A DNA stretch of 19,808 bases from Nitrospirota bacterium (GTDB lineage: Bacteria; Nitrospirota; JACRHJ01), in assembly GCA_021815285.1 (NCBI GenBank), contig JAKAHE010000007.1, positions 1 to 19,808 on the forward strand. Reading direction: 5' to 3'. Each line of letters opens with the position of its first letter. The first letter of the stretch is position 1. The position numbers and the translations under genes are program-made. The notes under the pieces are model-generated. The model made no database searches, was not told the DNA's origin, and saw only the letters and a program-made list of their open reading frames with translations. Below are positions 6,882-14,372 of the stretch, one piece after another.

Positions 6882-8121
6882 ATTCGATGTATCCATCGGT
6901 TGAATGCAGAGGTTTGCCCTGGACAATGACAGTGGAGACATCCTCCTGCGTCGTTTCCATAAGCAGTGGATAATACGGGTCTTTAGAATTTGCGGCATCG
7001 GTGTGTACTGCGATAATATCAGCCTCCTTGCCAGGCGCAAGGGAGCCGGTTACGCCTTCCAGCCCCAGGGCCGTGGCCCCGTTTATCGTTGCCATTTCCA
7101 CGATATTCCGCGCCGGGAGACGGCTTACAAGGTATGCAAAACGCATCTCGTCCCAGAGGTTCAGGTTGACGTTGCTTGCCAGGCTGTCGGTCCCGATGGC
7201 AATGTTGACGCCGGCCTGTGTCATGTCTTCGACGGGCGCCCTGCCTACGCCGAGAAAATAATTGCTCCTGGGACAGAAAACCGGGGAAATCCCCTTGTTT
7301 TTCATGTAGTTGATGTCATGTCTGGATATATGCACACAGTGCGCAGCCGCAAAATTCTCAAGCCCAGCCCGGCTCAGCACGCTCAGTGGAGAGCGTGCCT
7401 TTCCCCTTTTTATGCCTTCCCATCCGAAGTGTTTCATGTAGCCGTCGAGGCTTGATGCCTTGCCGTTAACATATAGATTTTCATGTTTGCTTTCAGACAG
7501 ATGAATGCTTAATGGTAAACCATTTTCCGATGTATACATAGCTATCTTTTTAATTAATAATGGAGATAGCGAGTATACAGAATGCGGCGAAACTCCAATG
7601 GCTATCCTGTCCGGCAGGGCTTCGAGCTTTTCCAGCCGGGACTTCAGGCCCCTGAAAACCTGTTCCGCCTTGCTCTCGTCCGGGCCGAGAGCCTCAAGGA
7701 ATACAGTCGCCCGGAGTCCACTTTTTGAGAGCATCGGAAGCGCGGCCTCGGTTGCGGATATGTCGCCGACGCAGGTCGTGCCGGTGGTCAGAAGCTCCAT
7801 AAGCGAGGCCCTAAGGGCCAGCTTAAGACCCTTTAGGCCAAGCTTTCGCCTGGTCTCGACAAGCTCGATTATCCAGTCGAAAAACTCGCGCCGTTCTCCG
7901 ATTTTGCCTTTAAGGTGCGATAGTTCGAGGTGGGTGTGGGCGTTTATCAGCCCCGGCATGACAAGCCGCTTACCCAGATCAACGACAATCTCCGCCGGAT
8001 ATTTCTTTATTATGCCGGATTCCCTGCCGATTGCGGTTATCCTGCGCCCCTGAACTACAATAGCGCCGTTGTCGATTGGCGGTGCAGTTACCGGCAATAT
8101 CTTTTTTGCCCGGATAATCAA
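6871..8121 (-). CDS. mqnX: Aminofutalosine deaminase MqnX-type amidohydrolase
   Basis: 416-aa amidohydrolase-superfamily metal enzyme. Metal-binding and catalytic residues are visible: H62 and H64 (NAHTHLEL), H207 (HLSES), H261/H264 (HCVH) and D312 (GTDS). The C-terminal LAPGKEADIIAV is typical of the cytosine/guanine/S-adenosylhomocysteine deaminase subgroup. Immediate linkage to mqnE and mqnC points to deamination of 6-amino-6-deoxyfutalosine to futalosine. From sequence alone, an S-adenosylhomocysteine or methylthioadenosine deaminase cannot be excluded. The start codon is TTG at 8121: an in-frame TAG lies three codons upstream, and the first internal Met (residue 55) would delete the N-terminal beta segment. 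A short AGGA precedes the TTG. It begins 31 bases after the DUF4388 gene stop. Confidence 0.85.
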   Translation of the reverse strand: MIIRAKKILPVTAPPIDNGAIVVQGRRITAIGRESGIIKKYPAEIVVDLGKRLVMPGLINAHTHLELSHLKGKIGERREFFDWIIELVETRRKLGLKGLKLALRASLMELLTTGTTCVGDISATEAALPMLSKSGLRATVFLEALGPDESKAEQVFRGLKSRLEKLEALPDRIAIGVSPHSVYSLSPLLIKKIAMYTSENGLPLSIHLSESKHENLYVNGKASSLDGYMKHFGWEGIKRGKARSPLSVLSRAGLENFAAAHCVHISRHDINYMKNKGISPVFCPRSNYFLGVGRAPVEDMTQAGVNIAIGTDSLASNVNLNLWDEMRFAYLVSRLPARNIVEMATINGATALGLEGVTGSLAPGKEADIIAVHTDAANSKDPYYPLLMETTQEDVSTVIVQGKPLHSTDGYIEYGF

Positions 8122-8152
8122 AATGTCCTATAAGATATATTATGTAAACTCG

Positions 8153-9325
8153 CTAAGGGTTGCTGGAAATGTCGTCTGTCGTGCCGAACGAACCGTCCGG
8201 GCCGGCGCTCGTGATAATAGCCTCTCCGCCGCTGTAATTCAAAAGAAACGTCTTTCCCCAGGGGTCGATTATATGGGCGTCGTACCCCATTTTTTTCAGC
8301 AGCGAGGCATCCTGGGGATAAAGACCGTAGTCAAAATAATAAAGCTCGGCATTCTCTTTAAGTTTCTGCACCTGGCTTGAACAGAACGATACCTTTATAT
8401 CCGGGAACTTTGTCACCCTGGGGTTCATTATCTTCCTTGTGCCAGTAATCTGAAAGACAATCAATACCAGGCTTATGAACACGATGAGATATGGTATATA
8501 GCGGTACCATTCGGAAATACCTGTCGTGCGCCTGATTGCCTTTTCGTGCAGCACAATCTCCGGAATGGATTCCGTCTTCCGGAGATAGCCTTTTTGAATA
8601 AGCTCAGCAATCGCCTTTGAAGCGTCGAACTCGCCGAGCGGAGAGGATTCGATAATTTCATAAACCGTCCGGCTCCCGTGGATACGCCTGAAAGTCTCGA
8701 CGGTTTCCCTGGAAAGACCATCCGGCCCGGATTCATACGAGAATATCTCTTCGCCGGCAGCCGCCTCTTCTTCTTCCGGTATTGTCTTCTGCTCGTCCTT
8801 CTTGAGAACGGTATCGGCTGATGGTAGTATTTTTTCGAGCTTAGGCCATTCGTCGAGCATCCTTACGCCGTCCATCAGGAGGTGTTCGGAGCTTAAAGGA
8901 ATTATGGTGTCGCGGTCGTAGTCCACCTTGTCCTGGTAGAATTTATAGTCACCGCCCTTCCACCTGAAAACCCTGTAGACCGCCTCTTTCATCTGGAAGG
9001 AAAGCGCGTTTTTGAGGTCGTCCTTGTTTATTACCTCCTGACCTATCAGTATGCTCCCGATCTTCCGGGCGGTCGTCTTCTGTATTTCGAGCGCTTCTTC
9101 GAGCTGTTCCGGCTTTACCTTGCCGAGGTTAACAAGTATCATGCCGGTAAGGTATTTGGGCAGCTTTGCGCTTTCGTCTATCTTTACCACCGCCCCATCT
9201 TCAAAATGTATATTGACCGTGGCGTCAAGACCCTTGAGGAAAAGCGTGCCCGTTTTCTTCTGCAGGCCGATAAGCTGGAATATATCCGCCAGACCGAATT
9301 CTTTTATGGTTCCTTCGAGCGCCAT
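8153..9325 (-). CDS. DUF4388 (PATAN) protein with transmembrane helix and GspG-like pseudopilin C-terminus
   Basis: 390 aa, function unknown. Residues 1-155 form a DUF4388/PATAN domain (MALEGTIKEFGLADIFQLIG, then GTLFLKG). It includes a helical insertion around 65-112 (LGKVKPEQLEEALEIQ...) that resembles the repeats of type II secretion ATPase N-terminal domains. An acidic linker (184-193, rich in Glu) and a winged-helix-like stretch (205-250) follow. One TM helix is at about 276-296. The remaining ~95 residues contain YYFDYGLYPQ, DPWGKTFLLNY and GPDGSFGTTDDI, a pattern of the C-terminal calcium-binding part of major type II pseudopilins (GspG). This suggests cytoplasmic sensing joined to a periplasmic pseudopilin-like head. 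Start at the ATG at 9325, because the stop of the preceding gene supplies a TGAGG Shine-Dalgarno and the DUF4388 domain begins there. An upstream in-frame start would add 18 unrelated residues. Confidence 0.75.
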   Translation of the reverse strand: MALEGTIKEFGLADIFQLIGLQKKTGTLFLKGLDATVNIHFEDGAVVKIDESAKLPKYLTGMILVNLGKVKPEQLEEALEIQKTTARKIGSILIGQEVINKDDLKNALSFQMKEAVYRVFRWKGGDYKFYQDKVDYDRDTIIPLSSEHLLMDGVRMLDEWPKLEKILPSADTVLKKDEQKTIPEEEEAAAGEEIFSYESGPDGLSRETVETFRRIHGSRTVYEIIESSPLGEFDASKAIAELIQKGYLRKTESIPEIVLHEKAIRRTTGISEWYRYIPYLIVFISLVLIVFQITGTRKIMNPRVTKFPDIKVSFCSSQVQKLKENAELYYFDYGLYPQDASLLKKMGYDAHIIDPWGKTFLLNYSGGEAIITSAGPDGSFGTTDDISSNP

Positions 9326-9332
9326 TATAGCC

Positions 9333-11228
9333 TCATATCGTCTTGCGCAGGCTGAACTGCGCCGTAAGATAAAATACAAGCAACAGCAAACACATCAACA
9401 GGATATCCGGACGGATGAACGGAAGCCGGAATTCGTACGGGACGGAAAGAAACCTGCCGAAGAATATGTCTTTCACGAAAAATATGAATCCACCCATGAA
9501 CAGGAATCCCCTGAACGGATGCCCCGACAGGAAATGTCCGCTTCCGGGCAGAATTAAAGATACGGAGCGGCAGAAGAGCAAATTTTTTCTGTCTCTTTCC
9601 CGCACCTCGAGCATCTTGTGCACCCTGTCCCTCGCCTCCACGCCTTCCAGCTTTACGAATATCTGGTGGCATTCCGGGCAGAGTTCCTTGTTGTAATTGG
9701 GCTTCTGGCATTTCCGGCAGCTCACCCTCCCGCATTTTGCGCAGAAATGGGAAAACGCCCCTTTTTTTCTGAGCGCGCTCACGGCAAATGCGAGCAAAAT
9801 AAACGAAAGCCCGGCGACAGGAGCCCCGTTTAACGGCAGGACTTTTACGGTCATATCCCACAGCGAATCCGCGAGTCCGGCATTCTTTGCGGCGAAGGCA
9901 ATCTTCCAGAACGTCCGGGCAGGCACGGGCTCGTCGAATACCATCCTCACCGGCTGGTTGCCGGCCTTGTCCCTGAGCGTCGAGATAAGGTCCGGGTCGA
10001 GCTCTCTTGCCGCAAGGTCGGCCTTTCCCCTCTCTGTGAACATCAGCCTGTCTCCATAGACCTGGCTCATGTTGAAATACGGCAGCGGGCTTTTCGGGGC
10101 CGCGTTAACTGCCGCCTTGTACTCGCTTATCGCGTCGGCGTCCTTCCCGCTCAGGAAATATACGTTGCCCAGGTTATTCATATAAGCGGAGTTTGACGGC
10201 GACTGCTTCAGCAGCTTTTCATACATAGCCGCCGCGTCGTCATACCGGCCTGATTTTTTGTAGAACTGGGCCAGCGTCATGGCCGCAGGCTCGTTTTCCG
10301 GCTCCTGCTGTGTCAGGGATTCCAGGTAGTTCTCTGTCCCGTTGCCAAGCTGTCCCTTGTTTACCGCATCCATAACCCACAGGAGTCTGTTGCCGCCCGC
10401 CTGCGGGAAGTTGGCGTAATACCCTATTATCTCCGGCATGAATATCAGCAGCGCAAAAAAGCCGATAGCGAGCGCCTTTTCCTTCTTGTTGAAATATACC
10501 CACAGCGAAAGAAAGCATATCGTCGCCGCCCACCAGTATCCGAGCAGGGCGAGAACTATAAGGAAAAACGCCGGCAGGCCGATATATTTGATATGCGGCT
10601 CCAGATCTCTTTTGTTCAGCGCCTCCGAGATGTCGTGCGCAAGGAGAGCGGAATACCTCGCCGCCATGAACAGACCGAAGAGCGAGAATACCGCGGCGAG
10701 CGTAAATAGCAGGCTCGTGAACTTGTTTCCGAGGTACAGAAACGGCCACCAGAAATCATTCATGGACCTGACGAAGCCCTCCCGGAACGCATCGAGCGTC
10801 ATCAGGAACTTCATCTTGTCCTGGGCAAGATATGCCCACCCCTTTGCGAAATACGCGGGAGGATAGCAGGGAGAGATTCTGGCGGCTGAATCAATCAGAA
10901 GCAGCGCGCCGCCCGGGTCGTCTTCGTCCAGGAGGGAATCCGCCTGTTTCAGCATCGACGCGGACAGAGGCTCGAAAGATGTGATGCCGAGGTCGAGGCA
11001 GAAATTTTCAAGCTGCCTGAGACCTTCCTTGGCCCCCTCGTAGTCCTTGGCGTCGAGCTTTTTCCGGACGTCCGAGAGCCTCTGGTAGACCTGGCTGTTT
11101 ATGTATGAAATATCCGTCGCTTTAGACGGAGGAGCGGGAACTGGAGCGGGCGACGTATCCTGGGCGAAGGATATTGCCGAAAACGCGAGCATCAAGGCTA
11201 TAAAAACGATTATTTTCTTAAGCGGCAT
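9333..11228 (-). CDS. Multi-spanning TPR membrane protein with three-pair CxxC zinc ribbon
   Basis: 631 aa, not assignable to a named family. N-terminal signal peptide (residues 1-23, cleavage near SFA-QD), then a Pro/Ala stretch and a helical extracytoplasmic region (~40-160). TM segments are predicted at about 168-190, 214-246 and 252-272. TPR-like repeats at about 310-410 include AAMTLAQFYKKSGRYDDAA and AYMNNLGNVYFLSGKDADA. Another TM is at 470-487. Three CxxC pairs follow, C496/C499, C504/C507 and C517/C520 (CAKC, CRKC, CPEC), likely zinc-binding. Further hydrophobic segments lie near 555-590 and 608-625, the first containing PGSGHFLSGHPFRGFLFMGG. The stop is seven bases before the DUF4388 gene start, so the two are almost certainly one cassette. 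It starts 21 bases after plsY with an AGGT Shine-Dalgarno. Confidence 0.7.
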   Translation of the reverse strand: MPLKKIIVFIALMLAFSAISFAQDTSPAPVPAPPSKATDISYINSQVYQRLSDVRKKLDAKDYEGAKEGLRQLENFCLDLGITSFEPLSASMLKQADSLLDEDDPGGALLLIDSAARISPCYPPAYFAKGWAYLAQDKMKFLMTLDAFREGFVRSMNDFWWPFLYLGNKFTSLLFTLAAVFSLFGLFMAARYSALLAHDISEALNKRDLEPHIKYIGLPAFFLIVLALLGYWWAATICFLSLWVYFNKKEKALAIGFFALLIFMPEIIGYYANFPQAGGNRLLWVMDAVNKGQLGNGTENYLESLTQQEPENEPAAMTLAQFYKKSGRYDDAAAMYEKLLKQSPSNSAYMNNLGNVYFLSGKDADAISEYKAAVNAAPKSPLPYFNMSQVYGDRLMFTERGKADLAARELDPDLISTLRDKAGNQPVRMVFDEPVPARTFWKIAFAAKNAGLADSLWDMTVKVLPLNGAPVAGLSFILLAFAVSALRKKGAFSHFCAKCGRVSCRKCQKPNYNKELCPECHQIFVKLEGVEARDRVHKMLEVRERDRKNLLFCRSVSLILPGSGHFLSGHPFRGFLFMGGFIFFVKDIFFGRFLSVPYEFRLPFIRPDILLMCLLLLVFYLTAQFSLRKTI

Positions 11229-11249
11229 ATTGACCTGCGTATCGCTCTC

Positions 11250-11837
11250 TTAATGTTGTTTTCCGGAAAACCCCTTCTCTTCCCCCCTGATGAGCCTCTT
11301 TATATTTTCATGGTGTTTTATAAATATCATAAATGCCAGGAAAAAAGAAAGTATAATCAACGGATAGTTAAAGCTTTTTAATGTTAAAACCAGGACGGGC
11401 AGGGCTGCGAAAGCCGCCAGCGCCCCTACGGACGATATCCGGAACGCGAGAAATGCGATTACCCATATCGACAGGCATGAAATACCGATGTAAGGCTCAA
11501 GCGCCAGAAGGACCCCCAGGCTCGTGGCGACCCCCTTCCCTCCTTTGAACTTCGCAAACACCGGGAAATCGTGCCCGATTACAGCCGCGCCGGCCGCAAC
11601 GACCCCCGCCTCGTATCCGGCAAATTTCAGGGCTATCAATACCGCCGCCGCCCCTTTGAGCATGTCGCCCAAGAGCGTAAGCGCGCCCGCCTTTTTCCCA
11701 ATTACCCGAAGCGCGTTTGTGGCGCCGATATTCCCGCTGCCGCCGGAGCGCAGGTCCGCTCCATATGCCTTTGCGACAATCAGGCCGAACGGGATAGAGC
11801 CCATAAGATACGCCAGCGCGCAGAATAACCAGATCAC
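11250..11837 (-). CDS. plsY: Acyl-phosphate:glycerol-3-phosphate acyltransferase PlsY
   Basis: Integral membrane enzyme that transfers an acyl group from acyl-phosphate to glycerol-3-phosphate, the first step of phosphatidic acid synthesis. The 195 aa show all family blocks: YLMGSIPFGLIVAK, the SGNIGATNALRV motif at about residues 33-45, GHDFPVF-x3-KGGKGVATSLG, and the late KHHENIKRL. Several TM helices are evident. The start codon is GTG at 11837, which forms a GTGA overlap with the pgsA stop (TGA at 11834-11836). The gene is therefore translationally coupled to pgsA. Confidence 0.95.
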   Translation of the reverse strand: MIWLFCALAYLMGSIPFGLIVAKAYGADLRSGGSGNIGATNALRVIGKKAGALTLLGDMLKGAAAVLIALKFAGYEAGVVAAGAAVIGHDFPVFAKFKGGKGVATSLGVLLALEPYIGISCLSIWVIAFLAFRISSVGALAAFAALPVLVLTLKSFNYPLIILSFFLAFMIFIKHHENIKRLIRGEEKGFSGKQH

Positions 11838-12415
11838 CGCTCCCCCTCCCCGGACAGGCCGATTTTATCCCAATACTCGACAAAATACTGGATTCCTGAA
11901 ATTACGGCAAGTATCATGGAAATCCATAGCGCGACCGTGCCGATCCAGTATGCGTCGAAATACGTGAATTTTGTTCCGATGTCCAGAAGAAGCGCGATAA
12001 TGGCTATGGTCTGGAAGACCATCTTCGCCTTTCCGCCTTCCGCGGCGGGTATGACGTAACCCGCCGAAGACGCCGCCGCGCGAAGCCCCGTCACGGCGAA
12101 TTCCCTTCCGATTATGACAATCGCAATCCATGCCGGCACCTGCCCGTGGAGCGATACGAGGAGTATGAGCGCGGACGACGTAAGAAGCTTGTCTGCTATG
12201 GGGTCGAACAGTTTTCCGAGCTTCGTTATCTGGCCGGTGCTCCTTGCAATGTAGCCGTCCAGCCAGTCAGTCATAGATGCGATAAAAAAAATACCGGTTG
12301 AGATAAAGGCCCGCGTGCTGAGAGGAATGTCGAGCGGAGTGTAAGACGACAGAAACAGAATGAATACCGGTATCAGCAGGACCCTTAAGAGCGTGAGTGC
12401 ATTCGGGAGATTCAA
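11834..12415 (-). CDS. pgsA: CDP-diacylglycerol--glycerol-3-phosphate 3-phosphatidyltransferase PgsA
   Basis: Membrane CDP-alcohol phosphatidyltransferase making phosphatidylglycerol-phosphate. The hallmark D-x2-DG-x2-AR-x8-G-x3-D-x3-D is complete: D50, D53-G54, A57-R58, G67, D71, D75 (DWLDGYIARSTGQ..., KLFDPIADK). N-terminal MNLPNALTLLRVLLIPVF is typical of PgsA. The start codon is TTG at 12415. An in-frame stop lies at 12440-12442 and no ATG occurs between, so the non-ATG start is forced. Length (193 aa) and TM pattern are normal. It is the first gene of the second - strand transcription unit, downstream of the 440-bp gap, with plsY coupled behind it. Confidence 0.94.
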   Translation of the reverse strand: MNLPNALTLLRVLLIPVFILFLSSYTPLDIPLSTRAFISTGIFFIASMTDWLDGYIARSTGQITKLGKLFDPIADKLLTSSALILLVSLHGQVPAWIAIVIIGREFAVTGLRAAASSAGYVIPAAEGGKAKMVFQTIAIIALLLDIGTKFTYFDAYWIGTVALWISMILAVISGIQYFVEYWDKIGLSGEGER

Positions 12416-12533
12416 GGCCGGTTTATCCCCATTTTCCGGTTAGTTGACGCCTTGCGAATTTTACAGCATCGCGGGGCAGATTATCAAGAAGAATCTGGTT
12501 ATCGCGAACAAAGTGGGGAGGGAAAAAACAAAA

Positions 12534-12567
12534 CCTGGATTCCCGATAGAACCATTCGGGAATGACT
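12534..12567. repeat. Short palindromic repeat of the ATTCCCGA/TCGGGAAT type (copy D)
   Basis: ATTCCCGA (12539-12546) and TCGGGAAT (12556-12563) are an 8-bp inverted pair around a 9-base loop, flanked by CCTGG and GACT. Read on the - strand it begins TCATTCCCGAATG and ends CGGGAATCCAGG. This is a pattern I recognise as dispersed in many bacterial genomes. Only one copy is in this window. It lies in the pgsA leader, about 120 bases before the start codon. Confidence 0.6.
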
Positions 12568-12651
12568 GACGCTGTTTACTTATATTGCAAGGCGAGCGCT
12601 GAATAGTAAATATCATCAGTCGGGAAAGTTCATTGTCCATAGCAATTCCGA

Positions 12652-12679
12652 ATTATATTCTTAACTTGCAGATTATTAA
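12652..12679 (-). promoter_or_regulatory. Candidate sigma70-type promoter for the pgsA operon
   Basis: On the - strand, TTAATA (12674-12679; four of six match the -35 consensus) is followed after 16 bases by a perfect TATAAT (12652-12657). It sits just past the probable terminator of the upstream operon and reads toward pgsA with a leader of roughly 230 bases. The region is AT-rich, so a chance match is possible. Confidence 0.35.
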
Positions 12680-12689
12680 GATAAAAAAT

Positions 12690-12711
12690 AAAAAAAAGCG
12701 CGTTTTTACGC
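12690..12711 (-). terminator. Possible rho-independent terminator of the Kdo operon
   Basis: On the - strand GCGT-AAAA-ACGC is followed by GC and eight consecutive T, then ATTTTTT. The stem is only 4 bp, but the T-run is long and the position fits: about 145 bases after the kdsC stop and before the candidate pgsA promoter. Confidence 0.4.
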
Positions 12712-12855
12712 CGGTATCGAGAATAGTGCAAAAAATGCCATAAAAAGGCTATTTTAAGCGAAAAACGGGGTGCGGGGACGGGGTGAGTTTTCGAGGTTGC
12801 AGACTAATAGAATATTATTTATATAACCGTGAAAACTGGCAGGGCTCGCATGACG

Positions 12856-13419
12856 TTACTTATTGAAATATTTGGAGTTTATCCTGTCCCAGTCCCCCCT
12901 CGCCTTAAGGATGAAGTCTATTGCCTCGCGCACTGCGGCGTCTCCTCCGCGCCTCTCCGTTACCATGTCCGCCGTCTCCATGACATACGGTTCGGCGTCC
13001 GCAACCGCTATCGAAAGCCCGACCCGCCTCATAACCGGCATGTCAACATTATCATCCCCGATGTAGGCGACCTCCTCGTCCTTCACGCCAAGCCTGTCCT
13101 TAAGTTCTTGATATGCCGGGATTTTTTCGTGCGCCCCCTGAATCACGTGCTCTATGCCAAGCTCACTTGCCCGGATATCGACCACCTTGGAATTCCTGCC
13201 AGTAATGAGCGCCACTTCCACTCCGGCGCGCATCAGGAGCTTTATTCCGTGCCCGTCCCGGACGTGAAAAGCCTTGTATTCCACGCCGTTATCGTCGAGT
13301 ATTATCTGTCCTCCGGTCAGGACTCCGTCCACGTCCGATATAAAAAGCTTTATTTTCGAGGCCTTGCGCCTTATCTCTTCTATTGACATCCGGCTTTGTT
13401 CAACTCCTTGTTTTTTCAT
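12856..13419 (-). CDS. kdsC: 3-deoxy-D-manno-octulosonate 8-phosphate phosphatase KdsC
   Basis: HAD-superfamily C0 phosphatase that dephosphorylates Kdo-8-phosphate to Kdo. Motif I is DVDGVLTGG (nucleophile D29, acid/base D31), motif II ITGRNS (from residue 72), and motif IV GDDNVD (121-126). The conserved HVRDGHGIKLL is present. The 187-aa length is slightly above the usual ~170-180. The ATG at 13419 overlaps the kdsD stop by ATGA, and I keep it for that reason; a second Met at residue 11 (MSIEEI) would give a more typical length. It is the last gene of the Kdo operon. Confidence 0.94.
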   Translation of the reverse strand: MKKQGVEQSRMSIEEIRRKASKIKLFISDVDGVLTGGQIILDDNGVEYKAFHVRDGHGIKLLMRAGVEVALITGRNSKVVDIRASELGIEHVIQGAHEKIPAYQELKDRLGVKDEEVAYIGDDNVDMPVMRRVGLSIAVADAEPYVMETADMVTERRGGDAAVREAIDFILKARGDWDRINSKYFNK

Positions 13420-14372
13420 ACTATTCCAGCCTTCAAAAGGTCGTGCAGGTGGATTATCCCGTCCGGGCGGCCCTCGCCGTCCACGGTAAGAAGCGAGGTT
13501 ATGGAGTGTCTCTCCATTACCGAGACGGCCTCAGCCGCAAGCGAATTCCTGTTTATTATCTTTGGGTTGCCGTGCGCAAGCTCCCCGGCGCTTTTTGAGA
13601 AAAGGTCGTCCGATTTTTCAAGATAGCGCCTCAAGTCACCGTCGGTTATAACACCGACGAGCTTGCCGTTATCGTCCACCACCGTCGTGACGCCCATCTT
13701 CTTCGAGGTTATCTCGAAGAGCGCCTCCCGCATCAAGGTTTTCGCTTTTACGACGGGCACTTCCGGCCCATTGTGCATGAGGTCCTCGACCCGCAGAAGA
13801 AGCTTTTTCCCAAGGCTTCCGCCAGGGTGGAAGCAGGCGAAATCCTCCTCTTTAAACCCGCGTTTTTCAAGAAGAGTAATGGCCATAGCGTCCCCCATTG
13901 CGAGCGCGGCGGTGGTCGAGGCCGTCGGCGCAAGGCCGAGCGGGCACGCCTCTTCGGAAACGCCCACGTCTATCGTAACCTCGGCGGCCCTTGCAAGCGT
14001 GGAAGCCGTCCCGCCCGTCAGGGCTATTACGGGAACCGCCAACCTCTTGAAAACAGGGAGTAATTTTACGATTTCCTCCGTCTCCCCGGAATTGGAAATG
14101 GCGATAATCACGTCGCCCTTCATGACCATCCCAAGGTCTCCGTGTATGCCTTCGGCGGGGTGGAGGAACAGGGCCGGAGTGCCCGTGGAGGCAAGCGTTG
14201 CGGCGATTTTCTTCCCGATCAGGCCGGACTTCCCCATGCCTGTAACGACTACGCGGCCCTTGCAGGCAAGTATTATCTCCATCGCCCGCGTAAACCCGCC
14301 ATCAATCCTGTCGATAAGGGCAAGTATCGCCTCGGCCTCGATTTTCAGGACTTTTTTCGCGCTGTCGAGCAT
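13416..14372 (-). CDS. kdsD: D-arabinose 5-phosphate isomerase KdsD
   Basis: Converts ribulose-5-phosphate to arabinose-5-phosphate, the first committed step to Kdo. A SIS sugar-isomerase domain (about residues 35-170) shows VVVTGMGKSGLIGKKIA, HPAEGIHGDLGM, SNSGETEE and the PTASTTAALAMGDAMA block. Two CBS domains follow (about 195-245 and 260-315). The start is the ATG at 14372, sharing one base with the kdsA stop (TAATG) and preceded by GGAGG. The open frame extends 16 codons further, but those codons overlap kdsA and are not family-like. 318 aa is the normal length. GutQ and KpsF are close paralogues, but the operon context argues for KdsD. Confidence 0.95.
   Translation of the reverse strand: MLDSAKKVLKIEAEAILALIDRIDGGFTRAMEIILACKGRVVVTGMGKSGLIGKKIAATLASTGTPALFLHPAEGIHGDLGMVMKGDVIIAISNSGETEEIVKLLPVFKRLAVPVIALTGGTASTLARAAEVTIDVGVSEEACPLGLAPTASTTAALAMGDAMAITLLEKRGFKEEDFACFHPGGSLGKKLLLRVEDLMHNGPEVPVVKAKTLMREALFEITSKKMGVTTVVDDNGKLVGVITDGDLRRYLEKSDDLFSKSAGELAHGNPKIINRNSLAAEAVSVMERHSITSLLTVDGEGRPDGIIHLHDLLKAGIV

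Larger units (their letters stand above)
12416..12855. other. 440-bp gene-free, AT-rich gap between kdsC and pgsA
   Basis: No convincing coding frame on either strand; the longest start-to-stop stretches are a dozen or so codons without a ribosome-binding site. It holds a weak hairpin with a T8 run on the - strand, a candidate - strand promoter just beyond it and one palindromic repeat, each listed separately. The order terminator, promoter, leader (in the direction of transcription) divides the Kdo operon from the pgsA operon. In many Gram-negatives the lptC/lptA/lptB genes follow kdsC; they are absent here. Confidence 0.7.

Noticed and set aside
6882..7040. N-terminal extension of mqnE by up to 53 residues
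   Set aside because: The extension runs over mqnX coding sequence and has no similarity to MqnE N-termini.
12562..12606. 14-codon frame in the gap before pgsA, on the + strand
   Set aside because: It starts inside the palindromic repeat, has no Shine-Dalgarno and is far too short to support.
13896..13904. CATTGCGAG, resembling the arm of the copy A/B repeat
   Set aside because: It lies in conserved kdsD coding sequence (LAMGDAM block) and has no matching inverted arm.
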